In this document: positions 23,847-37,067 of the stretch, piece after piece | Numbering within the stretch: position 1 is the first letter of the stretch | How the letters are laid out: every line of letters starts with the position of its first letter | Source of the DNA: Terana coerulea | Taxonomy: Eukaryota; Basidiomycota; Agaricomycetes; Polyporales; Phanerochaetaceae | Reading direction: 5' to 3' | NCBI GenBank assembly: GCA_024811115.1 | Contig: JAKOGH010000700.1 | Span: forward strand, 1-64,000 | Length of the DNA stretch: 64,000 nt | Translations under genes and position numbers: made by a program | The notes under the pieces: generated by a model | What the model was told of the DNA's origin: nothing | The model's database searches: none | Seen by the model: only the letters and a program-made list of their open reading frames with translations

Positions 23847-25086
23847 AGTCTGCGCCCTCATCTTCCCACTTCATCCTTCGGGTTTCATGCTCACGGAAGT
23901 TAGGCTCGTCTATACCGTACCATCCATCTTGTCTCCGCTGCCTCTGCCGTCTATCCATCGTCGTTGCACTTTCGCGGCTACCCACCCTCCGAGGGGCGCT
24001 CGTTTTCCGACGTGGGCCCCTTGGTCTCGCACCCAAGGACTTGTCGGTACATCCACTTACATCTCATCCTCCTTATACCCCCGCATCGCGTCCACTTGCT
24101 AATCGTCGCCCCGCAACTCCTATTCAGTTTTCAATCCTCGCGCTCTGTTCTATTGGACATTCATATCATCCTCATCACCTTGCATGTCGTTCTCCAACTG
24201 TCGGTGCCTTTCCTTTAGCTTTGCGTTCACGCCTCGCACCCACCCACGCTCCTTTCCCCGTGTAACCGCGCAACCTCTCGATACTCTGCTAAAACGATGT
24301 CTGTTAGGTATCCTTTCGGGCCCATCTTAGTTGCTGGAAGAGTCTATTTGCCGACCATGCGTTCCGTACCTTCATGTCTTTCTTCCTCCACGCCGGCCTC
24401 GTATATTTTTATCTTATTTTCACTGTGATTCACGAATCTTTATGACAGCCGAACGTCGATATGTGGGCCGTAATACTTGCACAGCTCTTATGACATTTAC
24501 TATGACTGGTGACAAAAGTAGACAGTACAATGATCCATGTTGCCCATTGCCCATCTGTCTGTCGCTCTCTCTCGCTTTGGTCCGTGCAGGTTGACGGACA
24601 TCGGAGCGCTGACCTGCCCTACTTGGCAGCTGGCTGTAGCCATGGTTCCTTGGGCGCAGCGTGGGCGGGTTGTTGGTGGGCTGGGTAACCCACAACGGCG
24701 ACGAGTAGGCTCGTCTGCTGCGCTTCCGCCCTATCCATCGAGTTCAGAAGCTGTCCTCGAGCATATTCCGTCCTACTAGTACGGAGGTGCTTTCTGTGGA
24801 CAGCGGTATCATCCATATTCTTCATTGTTTTTACACGGTGGCGAATTCTTCTCCGGCTTGAGAACATATAGTGAGCTGTTGTATAAATGCAGGCATGCTT
24901 AGGCACCTCCGGTGATTTGAACAACTTCTGCGCACATCCTGGTAGTGAAGCTACAGTACAAGATGTGATTGGTTAGCGGAGTGCGTGTGAAAGCATTGAT
25001 CTCCGGCAACTCAAGCTAATTCCGTCCTTGATGCTTGTGGCACAGCTTATATTTACAGTAGGACGGCTCTGCTCCTTACCACCGTC
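23847..25086. other. Intergenic, 1.2 kb
   Basis: Both neighbours run on the plus strand. The left part (23850-24300) is pyrimidine-rich with repeated CCTC/CATC words and probably includes the phosphatase 3' untranslated region. I see no gene. Confidence 0.45.
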
Positions 25087-26847
25087 ATGACCACCAACCC
25101 GTCCCACATTCTTATTGCGCGCAACTCTAGGGGGCTCAGCGGGCCGTCAGCGACGCTCAGCTCGCCGACCGAAACCCATGCGGCGGCCGCAGGCATATTC
25201 CGTTCAGCAGGCTCGCCGGCATGGTCGTCTGAGGGGTGCGAGACGGACGACACTGTCTCGGACATTGGCTCGGACGCGTTCGAGGACGCCATTGACATGG
25301 ATCCCACTTTTACGAAGAACGCGAGGCTACCGGGCAACGTGAAGATCGTAGTGGAGAGTACCACCTTCTGGTCAGTGCGTGCTGCATCAAACGCTGGTCT
25401 ACTAGGCCTCCGGTATTGAATATACACTCGTCACGAATGTGCAGGGCGCATAAGGAAGTCCTCTTCTTTGCTTCACCATTCTTTGAGGCGGCCCTCAGTG
25501 GTGACTGGGCCGAGACAGGCCGGCCACAGTCCATGTCCTCCGTCATTACCATCTCGCAGCCCCCTACCGTCCCCGGCACCTCCTCGTCTGTACAGGGGCC
25601 GTCTTCTGAAGCAACATTGGTGCAGATGGAAACGAACGAATGCGAAGATGCCGACTGTGACGCGAAGACGGAGCCTGAGGCGAGCGACAGTGAAGCGGAG
25701 GCACCAAATCCCAGCGAGGAGGAGAAGGAAAAGGCAAGGAACGAGAGCCTTCATAAGCTGGAAAGCCCAACTGCAGAGACAAGTGCTGCGGCAAGTAAGG
25801 GCAAGCAGCGTGCGTTGGAAGTGGATTCTGGTGCGCGTGCTACCATTCGCCGTGGGACTCGCCGCAATGGACCGGACGCGGTCATTGTGCTGAAGGAGGA
25901 GAAGGTGCGTCTATAAATGTTAGACATGGGCTCTATGTACTAACCCGGCATGCAGGCAAGCACATTCCACGACTTTTGAAATACGTATATCCTCAGTGAG
26001 TGCCGCTGATAACCTCAAAGCCTTGGCTGACACAATATTATGATAGTTTGGTCTGCACAATAACGTGGAACAACGTCGAAGGCCTCATGAACATATCCCA
26101 CAAGCTCACCCTCCCAGCGCTGCAGCGTGAATGCCTCGAATTTCTCCTCACACACGCAGCAGGAAAGCCTATCAAGGCCATGCGTATAGCCGAGCTCTTT
26201 GAAGAAGAGGAACTGTACCGCGAATCCAGTCGGTTTGTGCTAGACAATCCTGGCGGCTGGACCGACCAGGAGCTGAGCACGCTCAGTCCGGAGACCCTGC
26301 TGAAGCTGGAAAAGCGGTATGCTCTCCTGGTCCCCTTGGTCGGTCACACATTAATTGCTTTGTGCAGGCGAACATGGTTCCTCGAACGTGTGCTCAAGTT
26401 GGGATTGACGCAGATCGCCAAAGAATACCAATGTGTACGGCCCAACTCTAAACCTGGTTATATGCGCTTATTTACTTGGATTTCTTCAGTGTTCCACTTG
26501 CCCAGATCCTCCAACGTGTGCTCGTCTCCTGGAAGATAAGTGGAGGCAGGCGTATCAAGCTGTATTTCGCTTCGGTATGCATTCTTGTGTTCGCTTCAAG
26601 CTACATATAATGATGTTACTTCATTCCAGGCCCATGTCAGCCTTCCATCGTCTTCCGCTACCTGAGAACTCTGGAAGCCGTCACACCACCCCTGTCTTTG
26701 ACCCATCTCAGCTGCCAAACCACCGCTAAAGCTTTCACTGCAACTCGTGAGTGTACACACCCTTATGTCGACCAAAAGTACCCTGACGATCGTCCACCCA
26801 GTCTTCGATCGAATGTTCTCACTCGGAGTTCGAGGGAGCGGAACTGA
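25087..26847 (+). CDS. BTB/POZ domain protein
   Basis: This is a BTB/POZ protein, typically dimerising and recruiting partners such as cullin-3. The BTB fold begins at the block NARLPGNVKIVVESTTFWAH and continues KEVLFFASPFFEAALSGDW. It is then interrupted by a roughly 130-residue acidic insert rich in Glu and Ser, and resumes with ASTFHDFLKYVYP. A BACK-like helical part follows: LMNISHKLTLPALQRECLEF, KAMRIAELFEEEELYRESSR and LERVLKLGLTQIAKEY. The intron from GTCAGTGCG (25371) to GTGCAG (about 25443) joins TTCTG to GGCGCAT, giving FWAHKE. Later introns near 25904, 25997, 26313, 26425 and 26575 are less certain. The last exon I can support ends SSRERN before TGA at 26845. No kelch, MATH or ankyrin repeats are present. 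The target is unknown. Confidence 0.82.
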
Positions 26848-27402
26848 CACGCAGCCTCTCGGAGCGCGCGTCGCTGCAGTAGCGGGCGCGACCATAGGCC
26901 CACGGCGACACTTTTTGTACTGCGCCATGAAGAACGACAGCCAGTCGAAGACGAAGCGGTCGGAGGACAGGACACTACGATGAGATAAATACACCTATGA
27001 TTGATCCGATGCAGATGTACTGTGAATAATGTACCCAATAAATGCTGATATACATATCCATCGATGAGAAAACGCAATGAACAGGTCGGAGATAAGTACT
27101 GGACGGAAATGGGCCGACCGAAGGGAATAGTTGTAAGTACTCCTGAGACCGCGCGAAAGCGAACAATCAGAATAAAAAAGATATCAACACCACATTTCAC
27201 CGACAAACCAAAGGAAAGAATGAACGAAAGTGTGTATCATAAGACAGTGGTAGAAAGCGAAGTGCAAAGGAGTGGAGAGCGAGATGGACGAGGAGGTGGC
27301 CGCGGAAGATGGCTACAGAGGTCGTCAAGGACGGCTTGTAGTGTACAACAGTGCATAACTTATACCTGCGAGATATAAGTGACGGATAAACACAATTCAA
27401 CG
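26848..27402. other. Convergent 3' region between BTB and RhoGAP genes
   Basis: No gene is seen. The two flanking genes end facing each other across about 0.55 kb of AT-richer sequence, presumably both 3' untranslated regions. Confidence 0.45.
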
Positions 27403-30400
27403 CTATGATGCGTTGCTTTCCCCGAAGATGGAGGGCGCGTGTTCTACAAGCCACTCAACGGTCAAGGCCTTGCCGGCCATGTCGCTGAATTCGGCGCTGG
27501 GATCGCTCGAACGCATGAGGGTTGCTATGGTTTTGCGTTATTTCTGAATATCAGATCGGGATTGCGAGGGGACTTACGACCAAAGACCACTCCAAGATTC
27601 CTGGCATGCATCAAGTTCACCTCGCTGTTCTGAGAGATGCTACGGAGCACCCAGTCAACATCCATGCTAAAACATGTCAGACAGACGACTTACCGGTGCA
27701 AGTGGAGCATGAGCGCTCGAGTGGTATAGTAGTGCTCCCGAGGTAGGACGTTGACCAACTCGCGCAACATGCTGTCCTTTATCGCGAAGTCCTTCATGTT
27801 GGCCGCATAGATGAACCGATCATGAAGGTCAAATGTCAACAGAGGTACGGGTAGCGAGCGGAAGTAGGTCTTCATCACCGAGGTGACGCTGCAAATGTCG
27901 TTGAAGCGATCACTATCCTTCAGATCGAATGAGGCGTAGTCTCCGCGTTCGAACAGCTGAGTAATGATCTTCGACTGGCCTGAACCACCAGTCTTCCGGT
28001 AGATGCCCTCGTATTCCAAGGCTACGCAGTGAGAGGTTAGACAGCCCCCTTGCGAGTAGAATGAGGTACGTACCTAGAGCGTCGACAGCGTCGATACACT
28101 TCTCTACAATGACCGGTACCACTCGGTCCTCGCCTTTGGAGTCTGACTGCACCTGCTCCACGAGATCCCGACCAAAGAGCGATGGACCTGGTGGAGGCCC
28201 AGAAGTACTTCCGCTGCTGCTGCCCAGTGCTTGCTGTGAACAGGCGAGGTGGACATGTTGATAACAACGGTGATGAACCGCGATGTTGCATGCTGCACGA
28301 TCCCAAGTAGTCAGAACACAGCGGCTCACAGGTAACGCGTCTGGTAATACTTACTGCTACACCGCATGATAGAACCCCACATCTTATCCCCGCAGTGATC
28401 ACACCGAGCCACGCGCAGGCCGTTGATCTGCTGGAAGTTGTGCTTCCACTTGCCCGCGTCGGTTTGACCGTAGTCCTTCGCGTTCTGCGCGGGCGTTTTC
28501 GATCCCGGCCACTTCATGAACTTGCCGCGCGCAGGCTGAGGCGTCTGGAGCACTTCGATCGGCTCCGGCTTCGATATCTTGACGAAGCGCGATTCGCCCG
28601 ACTCCTCCGAGAACGCAGTGCTCGACGACGTAACCGACGCCGACAGATTCGGCCTTGCCTTGTCGATCGATGTATCACGTCCGTGGAACTCTTCTGACGG
28701 AGTATCAACCCGGCGGAAATACTGGGCCTGTAGTTGGGCGAGTTCTTCGTTTCTAGCGCTCAGCGTAGTGGTCTCCTCCAGGTAGGCATCGCGGGATGCC
28801 TGGAGTTCAGCGATCTCCCTATTCAAGGTTTCCTTCTGAGCGGTGAGCGGTACCAGGTCGCTTTGGTATTGACTCTTGATACTATCGAAGCGAACAGACA
28901 GCGCTCTGCTCAGCCTCGTGTCGTCGGCTTCAGTGGCGAGGGAGGACGAGCTGCGACCGGTTGTTGTCAGTCATCGTTAGTCAGTACGGTAAAAACAGCA
29001 ACATACCTCTTAGATACCCTCAACTCTTCGACTTCAGCCAAAGTCATGTCACGTTGGGCCTTCAGTTGAGAAAGGTCACGTTCCAACGACGACAGGCTTT
29101 CGCTCATCTCCTGAGATAGCAGTTTCTGAGTTTCTTGACGCTTGGTGTCGCCGGTCATCGCCTTCAAGCGCACTGCTTGGCTTGAGAGCAAGACTCGCAG
29201 GCGAGTGGCCTCGGACTCGGCATCTCGTCGAGCCTTCAGCTCCTTGTCGTACTCGGTCTGAGCAACGGTCAGTCCCTCCACATACTGCTGGCTCGCGCGC
29301 TGCAACGAATCGTGGTCAACCTGGCTCGCTCGGACTGATGTAAGCGGTCTAACCTTCATGCCATCAAGCTTCCGTTTCATGTCAAAGAACTCCTCCTTCC
29401 GTTGGTCGAGAAGCATAATAATAGCGCCAATGAACTCAGGGTCGAGCTTAACGTACGAAGCACCCCTGTCGCTCGACTCAGCCAATGCTTCTTGCAGCCG
29501 CCGCCGCACGAGATCAGAGGTATCCGGGCGGCCAAGCCTGGAGGTCGAGTTGTCCGGGGCCGTAACCGTAATCTGAGCTTCAGTTGACCGTACATGACCG
29601 TTCGGCGGAAGTGACGCCGCCGAATCCACTCGTTCTCGGCGTTGATAGACTTGATCTTCAAGACGAGGACCCCGCGGAAGTCCGGGCTTCATGTGTGGTT
29701 CCGTTGACTGAGAGCGCAAGAACGATGGGCGAGGGACATCTTGCTGTACACCATTGGTCGACCCTGATTTCGGCGTCGGCTCTAGTGGAATGGGATGGGG
29801 CGACTGGCTCCTGCCGAGCGCGGGCTCACGTCGCTTCATAGGTGTCGCATCTGCACTCGCCTCTGCCTCTATACTAGCATCGGCGAATGCGTCGCCAGTC
29901 GGAGTCGTTGATCGCACAGCGCTCGGCGGAGGCGTCACCGTCACGTCCAAACTCGGTTTCTTGTTCTCCTTGTCCTCCTTGCCCTCAGAGATCTTCTCGA
30001 GCATCTTCAGCGACTCGGCGCCGCCTACCGACTTCAATAGCTCAGCGAAGTCGCCCCCGCCCATGGAGAATCGGATTGGAGGCAGAGCAGGCGCGATGAA
30101 GGTAGCATGTGATGTGCTCTCGACTGGCTCCTCCTCCTCGTGAAGGTAATCATCAGATATATCCGCGCTGTCCAAGTCTTGTTCGCTGTGACCCTCGGCC
30201 CGAGCGTACGAAGAATCGAGCTTCAACTGAGGCGGCCGCATACCCGCTTTCGCGCCCTTGTTGGCTTCCTTCGGCGGCGGTAGTGGAGGTAGATTCTCAC
30301 GGATAGTATCGTTCTGTGAGGCGAACTCGTCCTCCGCCTCCGCCTCCGTATCGGTACCACTCTCGATTGAATGAGGCACATCAGCGCGATATAGCGGAGA

Positions 30401-32295
30401 ACTTGGTCTCGAAACGCTCCTAGACCGGCTGCGAGTCTGGACGGACTGGCCTAGCGAAGACGAGCTGTTGCGGTTTCTCGCGTTTAGCGGTCTGGATATT
30501 GGACTGCTGTTGGGAACAGCGAGGCTGGGCGACATCCGGCCTTCCGTGGTGAGTTGAGGGGTGCTCCTGCCGTTCTCGGACATGAAGCTCGCCGGTGCGG
30601 TGTCGGTGCGACTACTGGTCCGCGTGGGGACGCGGTCGAGGGTGATGCTCAGCCGCATGGGAGACCTGGAGCCGTCTCGTGCGGCTTGGGCGAAGTGTGA
30701 TGGCGGGTGGGTGTCGCTTGAGGAAGCAGAACGGGACCTGCCCGCGTAATTCCTGTCGTTGAGCCGGTTGTCCGAGGTATCCAGTTGCATGCGGGGTATA
30801 CTAGGCGACCCCTTGTCGTCGACGGGAGTGAAAGAACGAGGAGACGACCTGACTTCTGGAGGGAACTGATCACGAAGGGGTGACCGCGCCATGCCGTTCT
30901 CGTGGCTTTGTCCTGACGCTCCAGAGCCATTTATGTGTGGCGCGTGAGGCGTAGAAGGGCTGGAAGGCGATCCATTGGTTTGCGAAGGGCCTGGAGGGAG
31001 GTTATTAAACGACATGGCAAGACCGGGGTTAATGGACTGCCGCTTCGCCTTGCGCGATGTCGGTGGACCATCTTCTGGAGTGAGCAGACCTCCTTGAGTT
31101 GAGCTACCGGAAGCTGCCTCTATACTACCGTTCTGGGGTACAAGGACATTCAGAGGGCGGTCATCGAAACTACGGCGCTTCTGTAGAGTCATGCCGTTAT
31201 TGGGTACAGCCAACGTGTTGGTGTCAGTGACAGGAATAGAACTTGAGCGCATGTGTTTGAGAGGAGCATGCGGACCACGTACGGGAGCTGGGGATGTGGG
31301 TAGCCCGACATGGGGAGCAGTAGATTTGGGCACGGGAAGAGGTGGATGAAGTATAGTAGTCGCTGTGGGGGACGGCAACGCCGTCGAGACATGGTTCGGT
31401 GCTGTTGACGTCGTAGGCGGAAAGTAGGACTGTTGGGGGCTGTGTGCTTGTTTCGGCCTGTCTGCTGACGAAGACTGAGCGCGCGCCATCGGGGGCGGGC
31501 TTTGCACCACGCCCGCCCCGAACTCGGAATTGCGAGGGGTGCTGGCCCGTGCCACAGGAGGGCCAACTGGCGGGGTGGCGGTTCTGGAGGGCGCACCCTG
31601 ATATCATACAAAGTCAGAAAATCTCGCGGATTGGGGCATTGGTGAACAAACATACATTGTTAACCGGTGCTCTATCCGAGCTGTCTGATGGTCGACCAGA
31701 TCTGCCCTCACTGGGTATAGGATATGCGGCGGCGGCTGCCGTCTGGAGCTGCTTTTCTCGCTCCCTCTTTTCCCGCTCCTTCCTCTCCAGATGCCTTCTA
31801 CTTCGCGCTACACGTTCGCTATGGCAAGGCATACAGTATATGCCCTGGCTTGTCTTCGCAAACACGAGCTCCTCTATCCGTTTCTTGCAAACTTTGCAGT
31901 TGAAACAATGGGCGTGATAGGAGTCGTCGCCAGTCATAATAGCTTCATCCAGGATCGGCTGGCCACAGACGTTACAACAGTACGAGCAGTTCGCGCATAC
32001 CGGAGACCCATCGGAGAGGAGCAGCAAGTTTGTGTCCGCTGTGACCTGGTCGTGGCACTTTGCACATCTGAAGCAGTCAATGTGAAAGTAGGATTGACTA
32101 TATGTGGGTCAAAGCCACACTGAGAAGCGAGTAGTTGTACAAGAGGTGGTTTACGCACCCAAACGCTACGACCACACCACCATTCTCTGTCACAACTGAG
32201 AGCTTGCATCCAGGGCAGATACGATGTTCGCTTAGAAGAGCAGGGTCGGCAAGCACGGCATTAGCACCGTTCGACATGGCAGAAGCAGCCTCCAA
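27403..32295 (-). CDS. Rho GTPase-activating protein with two LIM domains and C1 (Rga1-like)
   Basis: This is a GTPase-activating protein for Rho/Cdc42-type GTPases, expected to control polarity and septation at the cell cortex. The domain order is clear. LIM1: CPGCKLSVVTENG then, after a GTGCGT...TATAG intron, SYFHIDCFRCAKC and CANC. LIM2: CNVCGQPI, HAHCFNCKVC, CMPCH. A long Ser/Pro-rich disordered region follows (about 28967-31555), then coiled coil (LSSLERDLSQLKAQRDMTLA and others). C1 zinc domain: HNFQQINGLRVARCDHCG, MRCSACNIAVHHRCYQ. RhoGAP: YEGIYRKTGGSGQSKIITQL with the arginine finger in IYRKTG, MKTYFRSLPVPLLTFDLH and NLGVVFGPTLMR. It ends SIFGESNAS at TAG 27403. The start could be 32295 or the in-frame ATG at 32277. 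About ten introns are present, and all frames join. LIM plus RhoGAP is known for Rga1; the extra C1 suggests a lipid or membrane input. Confidence 0.93.
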
Positions 32296-34635
32296 GGCGA
32301 GAGCTATTAACGGGCTTGGGTTGTTGTATCGTCAAAAGACCGTAAGGAGAGCTCGAGTCCTAGAGTAAGTGGAGGGGGAGGGCTTCAAAGTCCGCTTTGT
32401 CGCAAGATCTCGTTGCGTTATGTCGAGTTCGCGTCCGCAGCGTTAATCAAGACGGAGACCGACCGAGACCCTAGTCGTTACGTTACGAAATCAGGCTGTC
32501 CAGAGCCCGGCGAGGAGACGTATAAGACGGCGAGTAATAAAGTAGGGGGGCAGCAACAGGAGAGGGGGTGGATGGAAGGAGTGAGGGGTTTCTGGTCAGT
32601 GCGAGCCGGCGGGACGCTGTCAAGCTGTTCAACGTTCTGGCGTCTAAGTTGCGTCTCATCTCTCAGCTGCCACGATCTCGCTTTGACAACCAAGCTCGTC
32701 TCAACATTTCGAATGCCCGCCCACTGACCGCGTCTCGCGGAGCGTGCGACCGTATTTTGTGTTTAAGCTACGGTCCCGACCAGCCCCCGCTGATGATACA
32801 AACCCCAGAACCGCTACCCGACCTCCGCCCGAGCAACTGCAGAGGCCGAGGCCGCTGCTTTGCAAGGACTCGTTCATGTGGAACCATTTCTCCTCAGAAG
32901 ACATCACGATTTACGGACGACGAGCACGCTTGAGCTTTCCAGGTGGATATCATTTTTGTCGTCAGCTGACAACGCGGCCAGCGTACCAGGTGCAAGCAAT
33001 CCAAAATCAGCTCGGTTCGGGACGATGCAATGCAGGACTCATAGTCGGTAAGGTTGCTGCCCGTGCATCGAGGGTCTTTGCGCCCGGGTATTGACAGAGA
33101 CGTCAAATAACCACGGACGCCGTTCTAACATGTTGTTGGCATCATTCACTGGTATGTGATCGTCTCAACGTATGAACACATTGTGTAACTATAGGTTCTC
33201 ATCTATCCTCTATAGGAGTCACGGCCCCACGCGCTATACTGTCCACGGAACATCCTTAGACTAACTCTCTGAACCTCAACGTCCGGAGAGGCCGCTTACC
33301 ACTTATTCTGAGGACAGCTGCTGTCTTGTCATCCATAGGTCGCCTCGCCCAAGCACTGATGCGCCCGCTGCCTCACCATCTGTCTCATTGTCAGACGTTC
33401 ATGCTGCAAACACAGCCATGGCTTGGTATGAAGAATCACAATGATGGAACGGAAATAACGTGAATGTCTAACTGACCGGTCCGTTGCGGAGATTTCGATA
33501 CATGCACAGCTATGGCGCAGTGGAAGGGAAGAAGACTGTCTCTGAACACGCTCTCGTAGCACCCGTAGTGGTCTTATAATGGAGTACACCAGGTATCGGT
33601 CGCTCTGTGAGACTACCTCGACTAATAACGACATGGCTGCATATTGCCATTCAGTCGTGGGTGTCTTCACTCATTCATCGATCAACTTCTCTGCAGGTAC
33701 ATCTATTATATAGCCACCTTGCGTACCTTGATATCCACTACTCACTGCAAGTAACAAACAGCGTCGCTCTTGCATATCTCATCTACAATGTGCAGGTCTA
33801 AGGTGAGATCTCGGGATCTGAACAGTTGTGATGGCGCGTCAGATTACATAACTGATGCGCCTCTGCGTTTTGAGTTGGCGCATGGTATTCGACCGAGTTC
33901 CTCCCTGCTTCCGAGCCTCCTTTACACAAAAATACCACCACTTTTTCGCTGTTCCGCCAGTAACGGCTCGGTTTGCGCCAATAGCTTTGCCGGAACAGCG
34001 GTGCTTGCATAACGGTCATCTAGGAGGGTATCATATTTGCGCTGTTCAACACGTCATTTAGCTGCAGACTCCGTGGCAGCCACGCCTGTCTATCGAGCTT
34101 CAAGCTTCAACTTCAAATGCGTAAACACTGTCGAAATGGGCCTCCGGCTTCTCATTAATTTACCTTGAGAAAGGATGTCGAATCGCAAAGAGGGTATACA
34201 TCGCACACGCATTGCTCCGTGTAACTACGCAAGGTCCGTACAGTATACAGTACTCTCTACAGCTGAGACTCCTTCTCAGTTCGCCAGAAACGTCTCCCGT
34301 GCAACTCAAAGGCTAAAGCGCATCCAGAAACGTCGGTCGAGGGGGAGGAGGGGCCAACGTGACCGTGAGTAAATTGAACACATCCACCGTGTCCACATGA
34401 GCCGGCCTGTTATCCAGCGATAGCACGCACGTGTGATGGTATGTCCTGGCCATCTTTCAACCTCGGACCCACTCATGCCAGGCCTGTAGAGACATGGGAA
34501 GCTGGGAAGAGTACTTTTCTTTTGATGTGCAGGCACAGCTTGCACGAGTGGTGATTCTAGTGTACATATAAGAAGCCACGCCGTTCGAGGAAGTTCCGCT
34601 CGCCGCCTCCCTTCCTGCGCTCCGGTTGCACGACC
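32296..34635. other. Long intergenic region, 2.3 kb, between divergent genes
   Basis: It separates the divergent RhoGAP and permease starts. I see no open frame with coding character and no repeats beyond short runs. The size and position suggest two separate promoters. Confidence 0.5.
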
Positions 34636-37067
34636 ATGTCGGTAGAGAAGGTATCACGCGACACGCCCGAGGAGCTGCGGAATGACCAGCAGGTGGTTGT
34701 GAGCACCCTGGACTCGAAAGGCCAGCCGGGTCGTACGGGGCTGAGCAGGAGGCAAAGCCTCAGCGCATACTTCACGATTGCCGCTGCTGCCTTCGGTCTG
34801 ATCAGGTATGTTCGATATTTGACAACGACAAGTGTATGAGCTCATTTACTCTCGTTACAGTGATGGATGCAAGTGCACTTTGCCCATCCTATGACGCAAA
34901 AATGCTGATTGTTTCGTTCAGATCAAAACAATCTCATGACTATGTCCAACGTAAATCTCGATCATTGCCATGAAAATCTCCCGGTTTGCTGATGACCGTT
35001 GGATGCGTACAGGTTGTCTTCAAAAAGCTTTACCCTAAAGACTACACGTCGGATGTCTCTACAAGGGTTTCTAACTCGCTTCTTGTTGGTAAGTCCTCAA
35101 CGCTCCTTCTGATTAACTCTACGCAATTCGAGGAATTCATGCCGCTCGTCCTTTAGGTGCCATCATTGGTCAGGTTATCGTTGGGCTCGTTTGCGACCGC
35201 CTCGGACGTAAAGTCGCTCTGGTTGGCACCACGCTGTTCATCGTCCTCGGCGCTATCCTCGGCACTGCAGCTCACGGAGCTCACGGCAGCGCTCAAGGAC
35301 TGTTCTGGTTCTTGACGTTTGCCCGAGGTATTACTGGCATCGGCGTAGGTGGTGAATACCCCGCATCTTCTACGAGCGCGAGTGAAGCCGCAAATGAGAA
35401 GATGATCGCAAACCGTGGCCCAGGTACGCATTGAGAACTTTCCCACAATACCAGTGAATTACACCATTAACTTGCATGCATGTCTTAATAGTCTTCATCA
35501 TGGTCACCAACTTCGTGCTCAGTGTATGTCCTCTGAGCGTTCTGTCGAAACGGTGTCATACTCACATCTTGCTTACAGTTTGGTGGCCCACTTGCTGTGT
35601 CGGTGTTCCTCATCGTTCTGTCCGCTGCCGGCGAGAACCATCTCAACACCGTCTGGCGCGTTTGCTTTGGTATCGGCATCCTGTTGCCTCTCACCGTCTT
35701 TTACTTCCGTGTGAAGATGTTGAGTTCGACGCTGTACAAGCAGGGAGCTATTAAGCGTAAGTACCCGCTTGTCAGGATATTAGGAGTTACCTCTTTACCT
35801 TACCGAACTCATACCAGGCCACGTACCGTACGGACTTGTTATGAAGAGATATTGGAAGCCACTCATTGGTACTTGCGGAGCATGGTTTCTCTACGACTTC
35901 GTGAGTACAATCTCTTTTAGAATGTTCGAAGGTGACATACCTCTGTTGGTGCTACAGGTGACGTTCCCCAATGGGGTCTTCTCCGGCACCATCATCTCCA
36001 GCGTGATTCACAACGGGGACATCAAGAAGACCGCGGAATGGCAGCTGCTGCTCGGCACCATTGCGCTCCCCGGAGTCTTTGTCGGAGCATACCTCTGCAA
36101 CAGCTTCGGCAGGCGCAACACGGTGCGTTTAACATTTGAGCATTCTACGGTATACTGATTATCGTTCATAGATGATGCTCGGCTTCAGCGGCTACCTCGT
36201 TTTCGGTGAGTATCTACAGGTACTATGTTCTTGCCCAGAAACACGCGTTGAAGGTTACATATACAGGTCTCATTATCGGCTGCGCCTACGACCAAATTTC
36301 GAAGATTGTTCCTCTATTCATCATATTGTGAGTCTTTGGGCGCTGCTACTTTCCGATGTTCCCGCTGAACCCATCTCGATTAGCTACGGACTGATGCAGT
36401 CGTTCGGAAACATGGTGCGGTACCATGTCGAGGATACGTTTTGGGTCGTGCTGATATCTAGTGGTCGCCAAGGGTCCCGGAGACATGCTTGGTCTCGTTA
36501 GCGCCGAGTAAGCATTTCTCGCCATGACTAAGTTCCTTTGTCGTTGCTGACGAAGCAATGTTTCACAGGTCCTACGCAACGGCTGTTCGGTAAATTATTG
36601 TGTCTGTATGTTCTAAGCCCAATGCTGACGAGATGTGCACATGCGACAGTGGCACATGCTACGGACTTTCAGCCGCAATTGGCAAGACTGGGGCTGCGGT
36701 CGGCACCCAGGCTTTCACGCCTATCCAGACTAACCTCGGGAAGAAGTGAGCAGTGGAATATTTGACTGGGAATGAATGCTGACGTGAATTGCTCCTGAGG
36801 TGGACATTCATCATCGCAGCCATCTGCGGTGTCACTGGCATCCTTGTCACGTACTTCTTCGTCCCCGACATGACTGGTTCGTCTTCTCATCTTCTCTACT
36901 ATGCTTTGCGCGGGCTGATACGAGATGAATCACTAGGCGTGGACCTTGCAGACGAAGATCGCAAGTTCATGCAGTTCCTCGCGGACAATGGCTGGCGAGG
37001 CGACATCGGCGAGGACTCCGCCAGCGAAGAAATGAGCGTCGACGGGTCTGAGCTGGAGAAGCAGTAG
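34636..37067 (+). CDS. MFS permease, glycerophosphoinositol/phosphate type (GIT1-like)
   Basis: This 12-helix major facilitator protein of the phosphate:H+ symporter family most resembles fungal GIT1 glycerophosphodiester permeases; PHO84-type phosphate uptake is the alternative. Typical blocks are MTMSNVVFKKLYPKDYTSDV, the MFS motif GLVCDRLGRKVAL, RGITGIGVGGEYPASSTSAS, WRVCFGIGILLPLTVFYFR, VPYGLVMKRYWKPLIGTCGA, FPNGVFSGTIISSVIH and TCYGLSAAIGKTGAAVG. There are roughly a dozen introns. One, 34869-34921, uses a GC donor (GCAAGT) and CAG acceptor; only this joins the frame as SDGYQNNLMTM, so I read it as a true GC-AG intron. The last exons read VTYFFVPDMTG then VDLADEDRKFMQFLADNGW and an acidic tail, TAG at 37065. 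A long basic/polar N-terminus precedes helix 1. Uptake of phosphorus sources is the likely role. Confidence 0.9.
34869..34921 (+). other. GC-AG intron in the permease gene
   Basis: The donor is GCAAGT and the acceptor TTCAG. Splicing here yields the conserved SDGYQNNLMTM; the nearby GT at 34873 would break the frame. GC-AG introns are a known minor class, with this donor as the usual consensus. Confidence 0.8.
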
